Shown here in pieces: positions 42,197 to 50,238 of a stretch of DNA of 64,000 nucleotides (position 1 is its first letter; each line of letters begins with the position of its first letter). Source of the DNA: an uncultured Prevotella sp. GTDB taxonomy: Bacteria > Bacteroidota > Bacteroidia > Bacteroidales > Bacteroidaceae. The notes under the pieces are model-generated. The model was not told the DNA's origin. It saw only the letters and a list, made by a program, of their open reading frames with translations, and did no database searches. The translations under genes were made by a program, and so were the position numbers. Location: positions 1 to 64,000 of the forward strand of contig CAMYVQ010000004.1 of NCBI GenBank assembly GCA_947302435.1, read 5' to 3'.

Positions 42197-43366
42197 TCAA
42201 TTCCCGAAGTTGGGATTTTTAAGGAATTTTTTCTCTATCATCCGCTCACAACTCCACAAAGTATATGGATTTTGGTTCGATAAGATTTTATCTGCCTCAT
42301 CTTTGTCTGTTATCTTTTGCGCTCCAATTCGTTTAGCAAGAAAAAGGGTTGCTTTTATTGTTCCGTATGATTCGAACTTAGGATCTTTTGAATATGTAAA
42401 GATGATATCTTTTTTTAATGGAGTGTTTTCTTCTGTGTACACAGTTTCTTCACCTACCGTAATGTCGTGGGTCTGAGGGCCTCCAAAGGATTCTTCAACA
42501 ATAATACAGTTAGCATGAGGAGGAATGGAAATAATACGTTCCTTGTATGTTACTGTGGTTGTCGAATTCATGTCTGACTTGCCAACAGTAATCCCACTCG
42601 CCAATGCACCTGTAGGACCACCAACACCTGACGCTCTTGCAACTCCCCCTAGGTTTAATCCTACACTTGTACTGCTACCATGAGTAGATGCAGTTACCGT
42701 ATTATCGTAATATGTATGGCACATGCCATCGGGAATGTATTTATAAAGCGAGAACTTAGGATCCATTATGAACGTTTTATCAGTATGGCTTGTCTGGTTT
42801 GTTCTATAGACACAAAAAGAATTCCCTTTATCTATGTAAATTGTTTTATCAGTAAGGTTCGTAAGCATAATTTTAATCCAATAATTATAATACAAGCCAT
42901 ACCATTTCTCGCCAGAAGGAATAAAATTCATTTCTAAATCAGTATTGTTAAGAACAGACTCCTTACCAACGTGATTAATAAGAATTTGAAAATGTGCTTC
43001 TTTAGATTGCTTCTTTTGAGTGTAATGATTATCATAATTGTTGTACATAGCAATGAGTTCTGCATTATTCTCACCAACGGCAGTATTTAACAACTGACGA
43101 CTGTCGCCTGGTTCACTTCCATTGCTTGTTGAGCTATCATTAGTAAAGTCGTCTTTCTCTCCATTCTCATAATTAATAAACATTACTTCAGATCTATTGA
43201 CAGTATAGGTCGGTCCATTCTGATTCGAGAACTTCTTGTACTTGATATCTGCCGTATTGATTTCAATCACCTTCGAAAGAATAGTGCTGCCATCCTTTTT
43301 TACAATCACATCTTGTGCACTTGAATGCAGAGCCACAAAAGCTAATAACAATAATAGTTTTTTCAT
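42197..43366 (-). CDS. Secreted protein, unknown function
   Basis: 389 residues with a signal peptide (KKLLLLLAFVALHSSAQ). The N-terminal mature part, DVIVKKDGSTILSKVIEI followed by TADIKYKKFSN and TYTVNRSEVMFINYENG, is a recurring module in Bacteroidales exported proteins. The central Gly/Ser-rich part (HGSSTSVGLNLGGVARASGVG) could be a short hydrophobic or low-complexity link. Function unknown. It precedes the RAYT element on the same strand. Confidence 0.65.
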   Translation of the reverse strand: MKKLLLLLAFVALHSSAQDVIVKKDGSTILSKVIEINTADIKYKKFSNQNGPTYTVNRSEVMFINYENGEKDDFTNDSSTSNGSEPGDSRQLLNTAVGENNAELIAMYNNYDNHYTQKKQSKEAHFQILINHVGKESVLNNTDLEMNFIPSGEKWYGLYYNYWIKIMLTNLTDKTIYIDKGNSFCVYRTNQTSHTDKTFIMDPKFSLYKYIPDGMCHTYYDNTVTASTHGSSTSVGLNLGGVARASGVGGPTGALASGITVGKSDMNSTTTVTYKERIISIPPHANCIIVEESFGGPQTHDITVGEETVYTEENTPLKKDIIFTYSKDPKFESYGTIKATLFLAKRIGAQKITDKDEADKILSNQNPYTLWSCERMIEKKFLKNPNFGN

Positions 43367-43472
43367 ATTGGTCTTGATTTAATCTTGTTTTTATCTATTT
43401 CCTTTTGCCCTATTATGTGTCTTGCACAGCATCTGGCAATTGCTGATGATCGCTGGGGACGGTTCTGAATGA

Positions 43473-44291
43473 TCACATTTTTCTCTCATCTGTTTTCCTT
43501 TTTATTTTTTGAACTACACCAAAGCTGATGCCTGTGATACGGGCAATCTGACGAATGTCTCCGCCTGCCAAACACAGGTCAGCCAAGACAACATTACGCT
43601 GCTCCTTTTCCAAGGATTGCAGCTCGTGAGGGTTCCTCATCCCATAAGATTCCTTTAGGATGGTTCGTAGATTTTCATCGCTAACAGAGAAACGTCCATC
43701 GTTTTCAATGTCAAGAATATATAGGCTTTCGTCAACAGGCGTCTCAACAAACGCCTTCAGTTCGGCGAATGGAATATGTTTGATGACAGAGCCGATCTTG
43801 CATAGGCCGTTGGTCACTGTTGTATGTCGTTCGTACTCCTTCCAGCTACTCCAGGGATAGTCCCGTATATTATTGACGAGTCCTGCCTTGACTGGATTTT
43901 GGTGGATATACCTCATAAATATCAAGAAGTAGGACATCTCGTTGACTGGCTCACTTTTGAAACGGTCTTGAAAGAGGTGGCCGTTACGGTCATATTTCTT
44001 GTTGTAATAACGGGCATAGGAAACGCCTAAACGCTTGATGGTCTCACCGATGCTCTCATCTTTCTCCTGTATAAGCAGGTGAACATGGTTGCTCATCAGA
44101 CAATAGGCATAGATGGTGCAAAGTCCAGGTAGAGGCATGCCATTGTCGTCATGTCTTATACATAGTGCATGCAGACAGCCCAGCAACCGTAGATAATCCT
44201 CTTCATCCTCGAAGATGTTCTGACGATTGATGCCGCGGAGCATCACATGATAGATGCCCGTCCCATCTTGTCTTCGTGCCTGTCGTGCCAT
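43473..44291 (-). CDS. REP-associated tyrosine transposase (Y1/HUH family)
   Basis: 272 residues. RQDGTGIYHVMLRGINRQNIFEDEEDY and the metal-binding HUH motif in MSNHVHLLIQ are clear; the catalytic tyrosine is expected in the SYARYYNKKYDRNGHLFQDRF segment. The extra C-terminal part (IRQIARITGISFGVVQKIKRK) is a helix-turn-helix of the kind found in chromosomal RAYTs. HUH Y1 enzymes cut and join single-stranded DNA at hairpins. Its own promoter is at 44313-44344. Confidence 0.9.
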   Translation of the reverse strand: MARQARRQDGTGIYHVMLRGINRQNIFEDEEDYLRLLGCLHALCIRHDDNGMPLPGLCTIYAYCLMSNHVHLLIQEKDESIGETIKRLGVSYARYYNKKYDRNGHLFQDRFKSEPVNEMSYFLIFMRYIHQNPVKAGLVNNIRDYPWSSWKEYERHTTVTNGLCKIGSVIKHIPFAELKAFVETPVDESLYILDIENDGRFSVSDENLRTILKESYGMRNPHELQSLEKEQRNVVLADLCLAGGDIRQIARITGISFGVVQKIKRKTDERKM

Positions 44292-44312
44292 TACATTAAC
44301 TATATACGACTA

Positions 44313-44344
44313 CAAAAGTACACAATTATTATGCTTCTGCCAAA
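44313..44344 (-). promoter_or_regulatory. Promoter of the RAYT gene
   Basis: On the minus strand TTTG (44344-44341) and TACTTTTG (44320-44313) are 20 bases apart, 22 bases before the ATG. Confidence 0.7.
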
Positions 44345-44527
44345 TGTTTGGACAGAAAAATGATCATTCAGTCCCGTCCCCATTGATTCTTAGGTTTCTA
44401 TTTAATGCATGAGATTCTACAGCATCGCAAAAGATAAGCGACACTACTTGCATCTCTGTATGCATATTCTTTCATAATACGACTCCTTCTCTTTTTACAC
44501 TCTGATAGAAAGGAGACCTGTTGGTTG

Positions 44528-44589
44528 ATATTGTTTGGATATATACTGACTAATTCTTAATTTTGTAGGCGATGTTTGAAACGGAGATA
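44528..44589 (+). pseudogene. 5' end of a second fic copy (promoter and first six codons)
   Basis: These 62 bases match 39127-39188 at all but two positions: the same TTTG/TAATTTTG promoter and ATG (44572) followed by codons for MFETEI. After this the sequence is unrelated to fic. The rest of the space to 44638 is short and noncoding or remnant, then hipA ends. Confidence 0.9.
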
Positions 44590-44638
44590 AAAGATTATGG
44601 CCAAGCCTGCCAACGTGAAGCTAAAGATGGCGGTGATG

Positions 44639-45937
44639 TTATGCTAATAGCTGGAGATTGTTTTCTATCTCTGCGATATGGTTATCCTTTACACCGCAGT
44701 CTTGAGCGATGGTGCGCCAATGGCTGACTGCATCGACAATCTCGTCGATAATCTCTGAACTGCGACGGATTCCCATCTTTTCACCAACAGTAAGCAGATC
44801 CTGCCGCATAAAATCGTCTTGCTTACCATTCAGCGATAACTGATGTTGTCCAACCCATCTTCCCCCTGGCTTGTATGAGTAACACAGATCGTAAGCGGGA
44901 GCTAACTCCCATTTGCCCTGACGATCCATCAGGAACGAGAAGTTCTTTGTATGGTCGTCGTTGTTTCTGGCTACGACATTAAATACCATTCTGCGATACA
45001 GTTGCAGCGTGGCATCCATATTAAGATTCATCTTACGGATAATGCCGAAAATCTCCTCGTACGAATGGCGTTGGTCTCTGTCGAGATGGGCCAGACCGGC
45101 AACCGTCTGCATGTGAATCTTTTCGCCATCGTTTGTACGATCAAAGCGGCGAGTCATAAAATGATGATTATCACCTTCGCTAAGTAATCTGCATTCGGCC
45201 ATGTTTATACCGCAAGCTTTAGCCATTTGAGAATAAGCATACTCTACATTTCCAATCCCCTGAGGATTTTCCATGATCGATCCATGTTCAGAATAGGTAA
45301 CACCATCAAACTTTAGCAGCCAATAGCCAAAACCTTCAGGAGCCTTCACCTGTCCTGAGCGCACTTCGTTTGTCTTCTCGTTGTAGGCTATGATGGCTTT
45401 TGGTTTGGCACCACCAGCCGATGTACCAACGCGCAGAATATCAAGTATAGTTTTGTCTTGCTGGAACATACGCTCCTGAAAGGCTTCTCGCTTTGTAAAA
45501 ATGTCCTCGGCCAATCGTGTTAACTCATCGATATAAATCTCGGTCGACTCATTCAGCGCGTCAGCGGCCTTGCTTGGCTCAAACTCCAAGGCTCCCATAC
45601 CTCGCTGTCCAACATAGCACAATCGTTCTAATGGTGTTATCTCGCCTATAGGCAATCCCTGACGAGTAAACCACTCTGTAATAATCTGATTACCAAATTT
45701 ATCGGGTAGCGCGTCGGCTATTAATCCTGGCAGGCCCTTAAAACAGTCTGTTCGATTGGCTGGAAAGGAAAAAGGACGATTTCCCAAAGATAAAGGCATT
45801 GTGAGCGGAGCTGGTTCGATGCCATTACGCCTAAAACTATTATCATATTCGAAAACAGCCATCCCCGTAGCATTGTCCCATACTAGCGAGCCTACCATTT
45901 GTCCCCATAGTTTAACGTCAACAATTAAGTCGTCCAT
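44639..45937 (-). CDS. hipA: HipA-type serine/threonine kinase toxin
   Basis: 432 residues, full length. HipA N-terminal domain (MPLSLGNRPFSFPANR, LPGLIADALPDKFGN), then kinase motifs: GTSAGGAKPKAI (glycine-rich loop), MTRRFDR, ARNNDDHTKNFSFLMD (catalytic aspartate) and LAPAYDL (metal-binding). E. coli HipA phosphorylates glutamyl-tRNA synthetase and causes growth arrest; the target here is inferred, not known. The gene follows hipB by 6 bases, and both are flanked by fic ends. Confidence 0.93.
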   Translation of the reverse strand: MDDLIVDVKLWGQMVGSLVWDNATGMAVFEYDNSFRRNGIEPAPLTMPLSLGNRPFSFPANRTDCFKGLPGLIADALPDKFGNQIITEWFTRQGLPIGEITPLERLCYVGQRGMGALEFEPSKAADALNESTEIYIDELTRLAEDIFTKREAFQERMFQQDKTILDILRVGTSAGGAKPKAIIAYNEKTNEVRSGQVKAPEGFGYWLLKFDGVTYSEHGSIMENPQGIGNVEYAYSQMAKACGINMAECRLLSEGDNHHFMTRRFDRTNDGEKIHMQTVAGLAHLDRDQRHSYEEIFGIIRKMNLNMDATLQLYRRMVFNVVARNNDDHTKNFSFLMDRQGKWELAPAYDLCYSYKPGGRWVGQHQLSLNGKQDDFMRQDLLTVGEKMGIRRSSEIIDEIVDAVSHWRTIAQDCGVKDNHIAEIENNLQLLA

Positions 45938-45943
45938 CGTCGT

Positions 45944-46249
45944 TTAATTTTCTTTTTTATGTCGTATTCTCTGTACCTTTTTACCTTGCATCTTCCGCAT
46001 TTGTAGCGGACTGATACTGAGTTCGGGCAGTAGGACTTCCAGATTTTCGAGTAGCCCCATTGTTCTTAATATGCTTATAAATAATAAGGTAGAAATAGGA
46101 TTACCCTGTTCCACTCTTACGATTGTTCCCATACTTACGCCCGACTTTTTAGCCAGTTCGCTCTGGGTCATTTCCATCCTTATGCGATAATCACGCATTC
46201 TGCGTCCTATCTTCTGCAGGATAGTTGGGTCACTTAATTCTGTCCACAT
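45944..46249 (-). CDS. hipB: HipB-type antitoxin, XRE-family repressor
   Basis: 101 residues. The HTH_XRE domain is IGRRMRDYRIRMEMTQSELAKKSGVSMGTIVRVEQG; the basic C-terminus ends KKVQRIRHKKEN. It would bind HipA and repress the operon. The ATG at 46249 is chosen because the promoter -7 box lies just upstream (46277-46270); longer in-frame starts overlap it. Confidence 0.9.
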   Translation of the reverse strand: MWTELSDPTILQKIGRRMRDYRIRMEMTQSELAKKSGVSMGTIVRVEQGNPISTLLFISILRTMGLLENLEVLLPELSISPLQMRKMQGKKVQRIRHKKEN

Positions 46250-46269
46250 ATCGTTTCTGTTTTTGTTCG

Positions 46270-46301
46270 CAAAGATAATATAATTTCTAATATATTGCAA
46301 A
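46270..46301 (-). promoter_or_regulatory. Promoter of hipBA
   Basis: On the minus strand TTTG (46301-46298) and TATCTTTG (46277-46270) are exactly 20 bases apart. The AT-rich spacer (AATATAATTTCTAATATATT, 46277-46296) is a near inverted repeat and a natural candidate for the HipB operator. Confidence 0.75.
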
Positions 46302-46363
46302 CAAAACATTAAAAAGTTATTTAATTTACATAGTATTATAAATTACTAAAAAGATTAAGGTGA

Positions 46364-46400
46364 CTATAGAACGGATGAAAAGTGAAATGGCTCAGAAAAA
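46364..46400 (+). pseudogene. 3' fragment of a second fic copy
   Basis: 37 bases identical to 39883-39919 near the end of fic (codons for IERMKSEMAQK). Together with the 5' piece at 44528-44589 it brackets hipBA in the same relative order and orientation as the ends of the intact fic gene. Confidence 0.88.
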
Positions 46401-46487
46401 TTATAGGTCAAAAAGTTTAAATAGGAGAACAGATTAACGGGTCTTTGATTCTTTTTCGTAAGAAAAAAACCGACAGAAAAACGCGAA

Positions 46488-46505
46488 ATACCATGTTTAT
46501 GGTAT
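46488..46505. promoter_or_regulatory. Possible operator upstream of cysK
   Basis: ATACCAT (46488-46494) and ATGGTAT (46499-46505) form a perfect inverted repeat with a 4-base spacer, ending 20 bases before the cysK -33 box. The position suits an activator of sulphur assimilation. Confidence 0.4.
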
Positions 46506-46525
46506 GCAAATAACATGCTAAAGGT

Positions 46526-46557
46526 ATTGTGGGTATGGGAAAACTGCCGTACCTTTG
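46526..46557 (+). promoter_or_regulatory. Promoter of cysK
   Basis: ATTG (46526-46529) and TACCTTTG (46550-46557) are 20 bases apart. The start near 46561 places the whole following inverted-repeat element in the 5' untranslated region of cysK. Confidence 0.7.
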
Positions 46558-46566
46558 CACCATCAA

Positions 46567-46747
46567 TTAGCCCCCTAAGTTCTTGGACGAGCCAAGCGGC
46601 TAAGCCGAGCGAGGGGGATGGGGGTCTGAACAGGCCCAAAAGAAAAAGTGATTATTAACAATATTATTAATAACGGGTGGTCGTTCAGACCCCCAACCCC
46701 CTCGCTCGGCTTAGCCGCTTGGCTCGTCCAAGAACTTAGGGGGCTAA
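46567..46747. repeat. Long inverted-repeat element in the cysK leader
   Basis: The left arm (46567-46630) begins TTAGCCCCCTAAGTTCTTGG; the right arm (46684-46747) is its inverted complement over about 64 bp with a single mismatch (GATG against GTTG). The 53-base centre is A/T-rich. In RNA this would be a very stable hairpin ending 12 bases before the cysK ATG. The arm ends share GCCCCCTAAGTT and GGGGGTCTGAACA with the element at 49070-49221. Confidence 0.92.
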
Positions 46748-46759
46748 AAATACAAGGTT

Positions 46760-47707
46760 ATGGCAAAGATTGCAAAGCAGCTGACTGAGCTCGTCGGCAA
46801 CACCCCACTTCTGGAGCTCAACAAGTATTCAACGGCAAAGGGGCTGGAGACTCCTGTTATTGCCAAAGTAGAGTTCTTTAATCCTGGCGGTAGCGTGAAG
46901 GACCGTATCGCACTGGCGATGATTGAGGATGCAGAGGCCAAGGGTATCCTGAAGCCTGGAGCCACCATCATCGAGCCCACCAGCGGCAACACTGGCGTGG
47001 GTCTGGCACTCGTCAGTGCTGTGAAAGGCTACCACCTGATTCTCACCATGCCCGAAACCATGAGCGTGGAGCGTAGGAACCTTGTAAAGGCCTACGGTGC
47101 CGAGGTGCGTCTCACCTCTGGAAAGGACGGCATGCCCGGAGCTATCCGCGCTGCCGAGGAACTGCGCAACGAGATTCCCGGCAGTGTCATCCTGCAGCAG
47201 TTCGAGAACGCCGCCAACCCCGCCAAGCACTATGCCACGACGGGTCCTGAGATCTGGCGCGACACCGACGGACAGGTCGACATCTTCATCGGTGGTGTGG
47301 GTACTGGCGGTACCATCAGTGGCACGGGCAAATATCTGAAGGAGCAGAACCCCAACGTGAAGGTCATTGCCGTAGAGCCGAAGTCGAGCCCTGTGCTGAA
47401 CGGCGGTCAGAGCGGTCCCCACAAGATTCAGGGCATCGGTGCAGGCTTCGTGCCCAAGACCTACAACGCCGAGGTCATCGACGAGGTCTTCGATGTGGAG
47501 AACGACGATGCCATCCGCACGGGCCGTGAGATTGCCCAACAGGAGGGCCTGCTGGTAGGTATCAGTGCAGGTGCCGCCCTTTATGCCGCCATTCAGGTGG
47601 CCAAACGCCCGGAAAACAAGGGCAAGAAAGTGGTGGTATTACTGCCCGACACGGGCGAGCGTTATCTCTCCACCGTCCTGTATGCCTTCGAGGAGTACCC
47701 CCTCTAA
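46760..47707 (+). CDS. cysK: Cysteine synthase A (O-acetylserine sulfhydrylase)
   Basis: 315 residues, PLP enzyme forming cysteine from O-acetylserine and sulfide. LTELVGNTPLLELN, the PLP lysine in FNPGGSVKDRIALAMI, EPTSGNTGVGLAL, the phosphate-binding GVGTGGTISG and KIQGIGAGFVP are all typical of CysK. Its leader is an unusual long hairpin. A strong terminator follows at 47803. Confidence 0.97.
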   Translation: MAKIAKQLTELVGNTPLLELNKYSTAKGLETPVIAKVEFFNPGGSVKDRIALAMIEDAEAKGILKPGATIIEPTSGNTGVGLALVSAVKGYHLILTMPETMSVERRNLVKAYGAEVRLTSGKDGMPGAIRAAEELRNEIPGSVILQQFENAANPAKHYATTGPEIWRDTDGQVDIFIGGVGTGGTISGTGKYLKEQNPNVKVIAVEPKSSPVLNGGQSGPHKIQGIGAGFVPKTYNAEVIDEVFDVENDDAIRTGREIAQQEGLLVGISAGAALYAAIQVAKRPENKGKKVVVLLPDTGERYLSTVLYAFEEYPL

Positions 47708-47802
47708 GTTTGTCTTGAGTGATTATTGATTACCCCCCCGTCACCTACAATAGTTTATACATTATTAGAATACGCGAGCATCCGCGCGAGTTACATCATA
47801 TC

Positions 47803-47841
47803 AAAAAAGATGCGCTCCCCAATACGGGGCGCATCTTTTTT
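47803..47841. terminator. Bidirectional terminator between cysK and ackA
   Basis: AAAAAAGATGCG (47803-47814) pairs with CGCATCTTTTTT (47830-47841), extended by CCCC/GGGG inside. A and T tails serve both convergent genes. Confidence 0.9.
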
Positions 47842-47863
47842 AGTCTTTCCATCTGACGGAAGA

Positions 47864-49057
47864 TTACTTCACCAGGGCCATGGTGTCGGTGGCAATCATC
47901 AGCTCTTCGTCGGTGGGGATGACGACAACCTTCACCTTCGAGTCGTCGGCAGAGATGACAGCCTCTTCGCCGCGTGTCTGGTTCTTCGCATCGTCGAACT
48001 TCACGCCGAGGAACTCCATGCCCTCGCAGACAGCCGAGCGCATGCCAATCTGGTTCTCGCCCACTCCGGCGGTGAACACGATGACATCGACACCGCCCAT
48101 AGCGGCAGCGTAGGCACCGATGTACTTCTTGATGCGGTAGGCGTACATGTCCTGAGCCAGTTGGGCGCGCTGGTCGCCAGCCTTGGCGGCATTCTCCACG
48201 TCGCGCATGTCGGAAGAGCCGCCCGTGATGCCTGCCACGCCGCTCTTCTTGTTGAGCAGGTTGCTCATGCCGTCGGCATCAAGACCCAGTTTCTTCTCCA
48301 AGAACGTCACGGCACCGCCGTCGATGTCGCCCGAACGGGTACCCATCATCAGGCCCTCCAACGGAGTGAGGCCCATCGAAGTGTCCACACACTTGCCATC
48401 GACCACGGCAGCAATCGATCCGCCATTACCGATATGGCAAGTAATCACTCGTGTGCCTTTGGCTTCCATTCCAAGGAACTCCAGTGCGCGGGCCGAGACG
48501 TAGCGGTGCGAGGTGCCATGGAAACCATAGCGGCGCACGGCATATTTCTCATACAGCTCATAGGGGATGGCATACATATATGCCTTGGCAGGCATGGTCT
48601 GGTGGAAGGCGGTATCGAACACGCCCACCTGGGGCAGGCCGGGCATCAGCTCCTTCACGGCGTTCACGCCCTTCAGGTTGGCAGGGTTGTGCAGCGGAGC
48701 CAGGTCGCTCACGGCCTCGAAGGCCTGTAGCACCTCATCGGTGAGCAGCACCGACTTGTTGAACTTCTCGCCGCCATGCACCATGCGGTGGCCTACGGCA
48801 TCGATCTCGTCGAGACTCTTGATGACACCGATCTCAGGGTCGGTGAGCAGGGAGAAGATGAACTTCACGCCCTCGGTATGCTCGGGAATGTCGTGCATGA
48901 TCTGCTTTTTCTCGCCATTGGCGAGCTTCACCTTCACAAAGGCGCCGTCGAGACCTACGCGCTCTGCGCCGCCACTCGTCATCACAGACTTGTCGTCCAT
49001 GTTGTATAATGCATATTTAATCGAACTGCTGCCACAGTTAAGAACTAAGATTTTCAT
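47864..49057 (-). CDS. ackA: Acetate kinase
   Basis: 397 residues; converts acetyl phosphate and ADP to acetate and ATP. ILVLNCGSSSIKYALY at the N-terminus, GHRMVHGG, FDTAFHQTMP, GFHGTSHRYV, CHIGNGGSIAAV and FTAGVGENQ are present. It lies downstream of pta on the same strand; the 170-base gap between them is filled by an inverted-repeat element. Confidence 0.98.
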   Translation of the reverse strand: MKILVLNCGSSSIKYALYNMDDKSVMTSGGAERVGLDGAFVKVKLANGEKKQIMHDIPEHTEGVKFIFSLLTDPEIGVIKSLDEIDAVGHRMVHGGEKFNKSVLLTDEVLQAFEAVSDLAPLHNPANLKGVNAVKELMPGLPQVGVFDTAFHQTMPAKAYMYAIPYELYEKYAVRRYGFHGTSHRYVSARALEFLGMEAKGTRVITCHIGNGGSIAAVVDGKCVDTSMGLTPLEGLMMGTRSGDIDGGAVTFLEKKLGLDADGMSNLLNKKSGVAGITGGSSDMRDVENAAKAGDQRAQLAQDMYAYRIKKYIGAYAAAMGGVDVIVFTAGVGENQIGMRSAVCEGMEFLGVKFDDAKNQTRGEEAVISADDSKVKVVVIPTDEELMIATDTMALVK

Positions 49058-49069
49058 ATCTATTTTTTT

Positions 49070-49221
49070 GCCCCCTAAGTTAGGGGGTTGGGGGTCTGAA
49101 CAAGCGAACCAGACCCAGACTGGGGTTTAAATTTATTCTTCAAGGGTGCTGCGCTTGTTCAGGACCCTATTCTTCGGGGGGCGTCGTCTGTTCAGACCCC
49201 CAACCCCCTAACTTAGGGGGC
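49070..49221. repeat. Inverted-repeat element between pta and ackA
   Basis: The arms 49070-49102 and 49189-49221 are perfect 33-bp inverted complements (GCCCCCTAAGTTAGGGGGTT as the outer end). A competing inner stem pairs CTGAACAAGCG (49096-49106) with CGCTTGTTCAG (49152-49162). The element is related to 46567-46747 but lacks the 31-bp middle part of that element's arms. It ends 6 bases from the pta stop and 13 bases from the ackA start. Confidence 0.93.
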
Positions 49222-49227
49222 TAATTT

Positions 49228-50238
49228 TCACTTCTTCGCGTCCATGGCCTGGCAGGCGGTGATGGCGACGAGGTAGTAGATGTCCTCGACGGAGCAGCCG
49301 CGTGAGAGGTCGTTCACCGGACGGGCGATGCCTTGCAGGATGGGGCCAATGGCCGTGGCACCGGCGAGGCGCTGCACTAACTTATAGGCAATGTTGCCCA
49401 CTTCGAGGCAGGGGAATACCAATACGTTGGCGTTGCCGGCGATTTCAGAGCCGGGAGCCTTCTTCTTGCCGACAGAGGGTACTAAGGCGGCATCGGCCTG
49501 CAACTCACCATCGATCTTCAGCGTGGGATCCAGTTCTTTGGCAAGGCGAGTGGCTTCCACCACCTTGTCGACCACCTCGTGAGAGGCACTTCCCTTCGTC
49601 GAGAAGCTCAGCATGGCCACACGGGGATCCTCGAAACCGGCCACCGACTTGGCAGTCTGCGCCGTGCAGACGGCAATCTGCGAGAGCTGGGCGGCATCGG
49701 GCATCGGCGTTACAGCCACGTCGCCCACGACGAGCACACCGTTCTCACCATATTCGGGCTTGTCGGTAATCATCAGCATGGCACCGCTCACGCAGGTGAT
49801 GCCAGGGGCGCACTTGATGATTTGCAGGGCAGGACGCAAGGTCTCGCCCGTGGTGCTCAAGGCACCCGAAATCTGTCCGTCGGCACCTTCGGTCTTGATG
49901 ATCATGCAGCCCAAGTAGAGTGGGTCTTTCACTAACTCGCGAGCCTTCTCGATGGTCATGCCCTTCTTCTCGCGCAGCTTTGTCAGCAGCTGGGCATACT
50001 CCTCGCTCTTCTCACAGTTCAGCGGGTCGATGAGCGTGGCCTTGTCGATGTGGGTCAGTCCCTTCTCTTTGGCCAGTGCATGCACCTTCTCGGGGTTACC
50101 GATAAGAATCAGGTCGGCAATGTCGTCAGCCAGCACGCGGTCGGCTGCACACAGGGTGCGCTCCTCTTCAGCCTCGGGGAGCACGATGCGCTGCTTGTTG
50201 CTCTTAGCACGCGCAATGATTTGATCAATTAATCCCAT
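49228..50238 (-). CDS. pta: Phosphate acetyltransferase
   Basis: 336 residues, short form without the N-terminal regulatory domain; exchanges acetyl-CoA and acetyl phosphate. IVLPEAEEERTLCAADRVLADDIAD at the N-terminus, SGALSTTGETLRPALQI, MLSFSTKGSASHE, DGELQADAALVP, NVLVFPCLEVGNIAYKLVQRL and the C-terminal RPVNDLSRGCSVEDI fit. With ackA it makes ATP from acetyl-CoA during fermentation. Confidence 0.97.
   Translation of the reverse strand: MGLIDQIIARAKSNKQRIVLPEAEEERTLCAADRVLADDIADLILIGNPEKVHALAKEKGLTHIDKATLIDPLNCEKSEEYAQLLTKLREKKGMTIEKARELVKDPLYLGCMIIKTEGADGQISGALSTTGETLRPALQIIKCAPGITCVSGAMLMITDKPEYGENGVLVVGDVAVTPMPDAAQLSQIAVCTAQTAKSVAGFEDPRVAMLSFSTKGSASHEVVDKVVEATRLAKELDPTLKIDGELQADAALVPSVGKKKAPGSEIAGNANVLVFPCLEVGNIAYKLVQRLAGATAIGPILQGIARPVNDLSRGCSVEDIYYLVAITACQAMDAKK

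Larger units (their letters stand above)
43455..44381 (-). mobile_element. RAYT-type transposase unit with inverted repeats
   Basis: The transposase gene is bracketed by inverted repeats: GGGGACGGTTCTGAATGATC at 43455-43474 and its counterpart GATCATTCAGTCCCGTCCCC at 44362-44381, with the repeats extending by a T-run/A-run to 43483 and 44355. I see no target-site duplication. REP-associated tyrosine transposases are usually domesticated or single-copy and act on short palindromes. Confidence 0.7.

Noticed and set aside
44590..44638. A short ORF (MAKPANVKLK...) after the fic 5' fragment
   Set aside because: Only about 16 codons and running into the hipA stop; no ribosome-binding or homology evidence.
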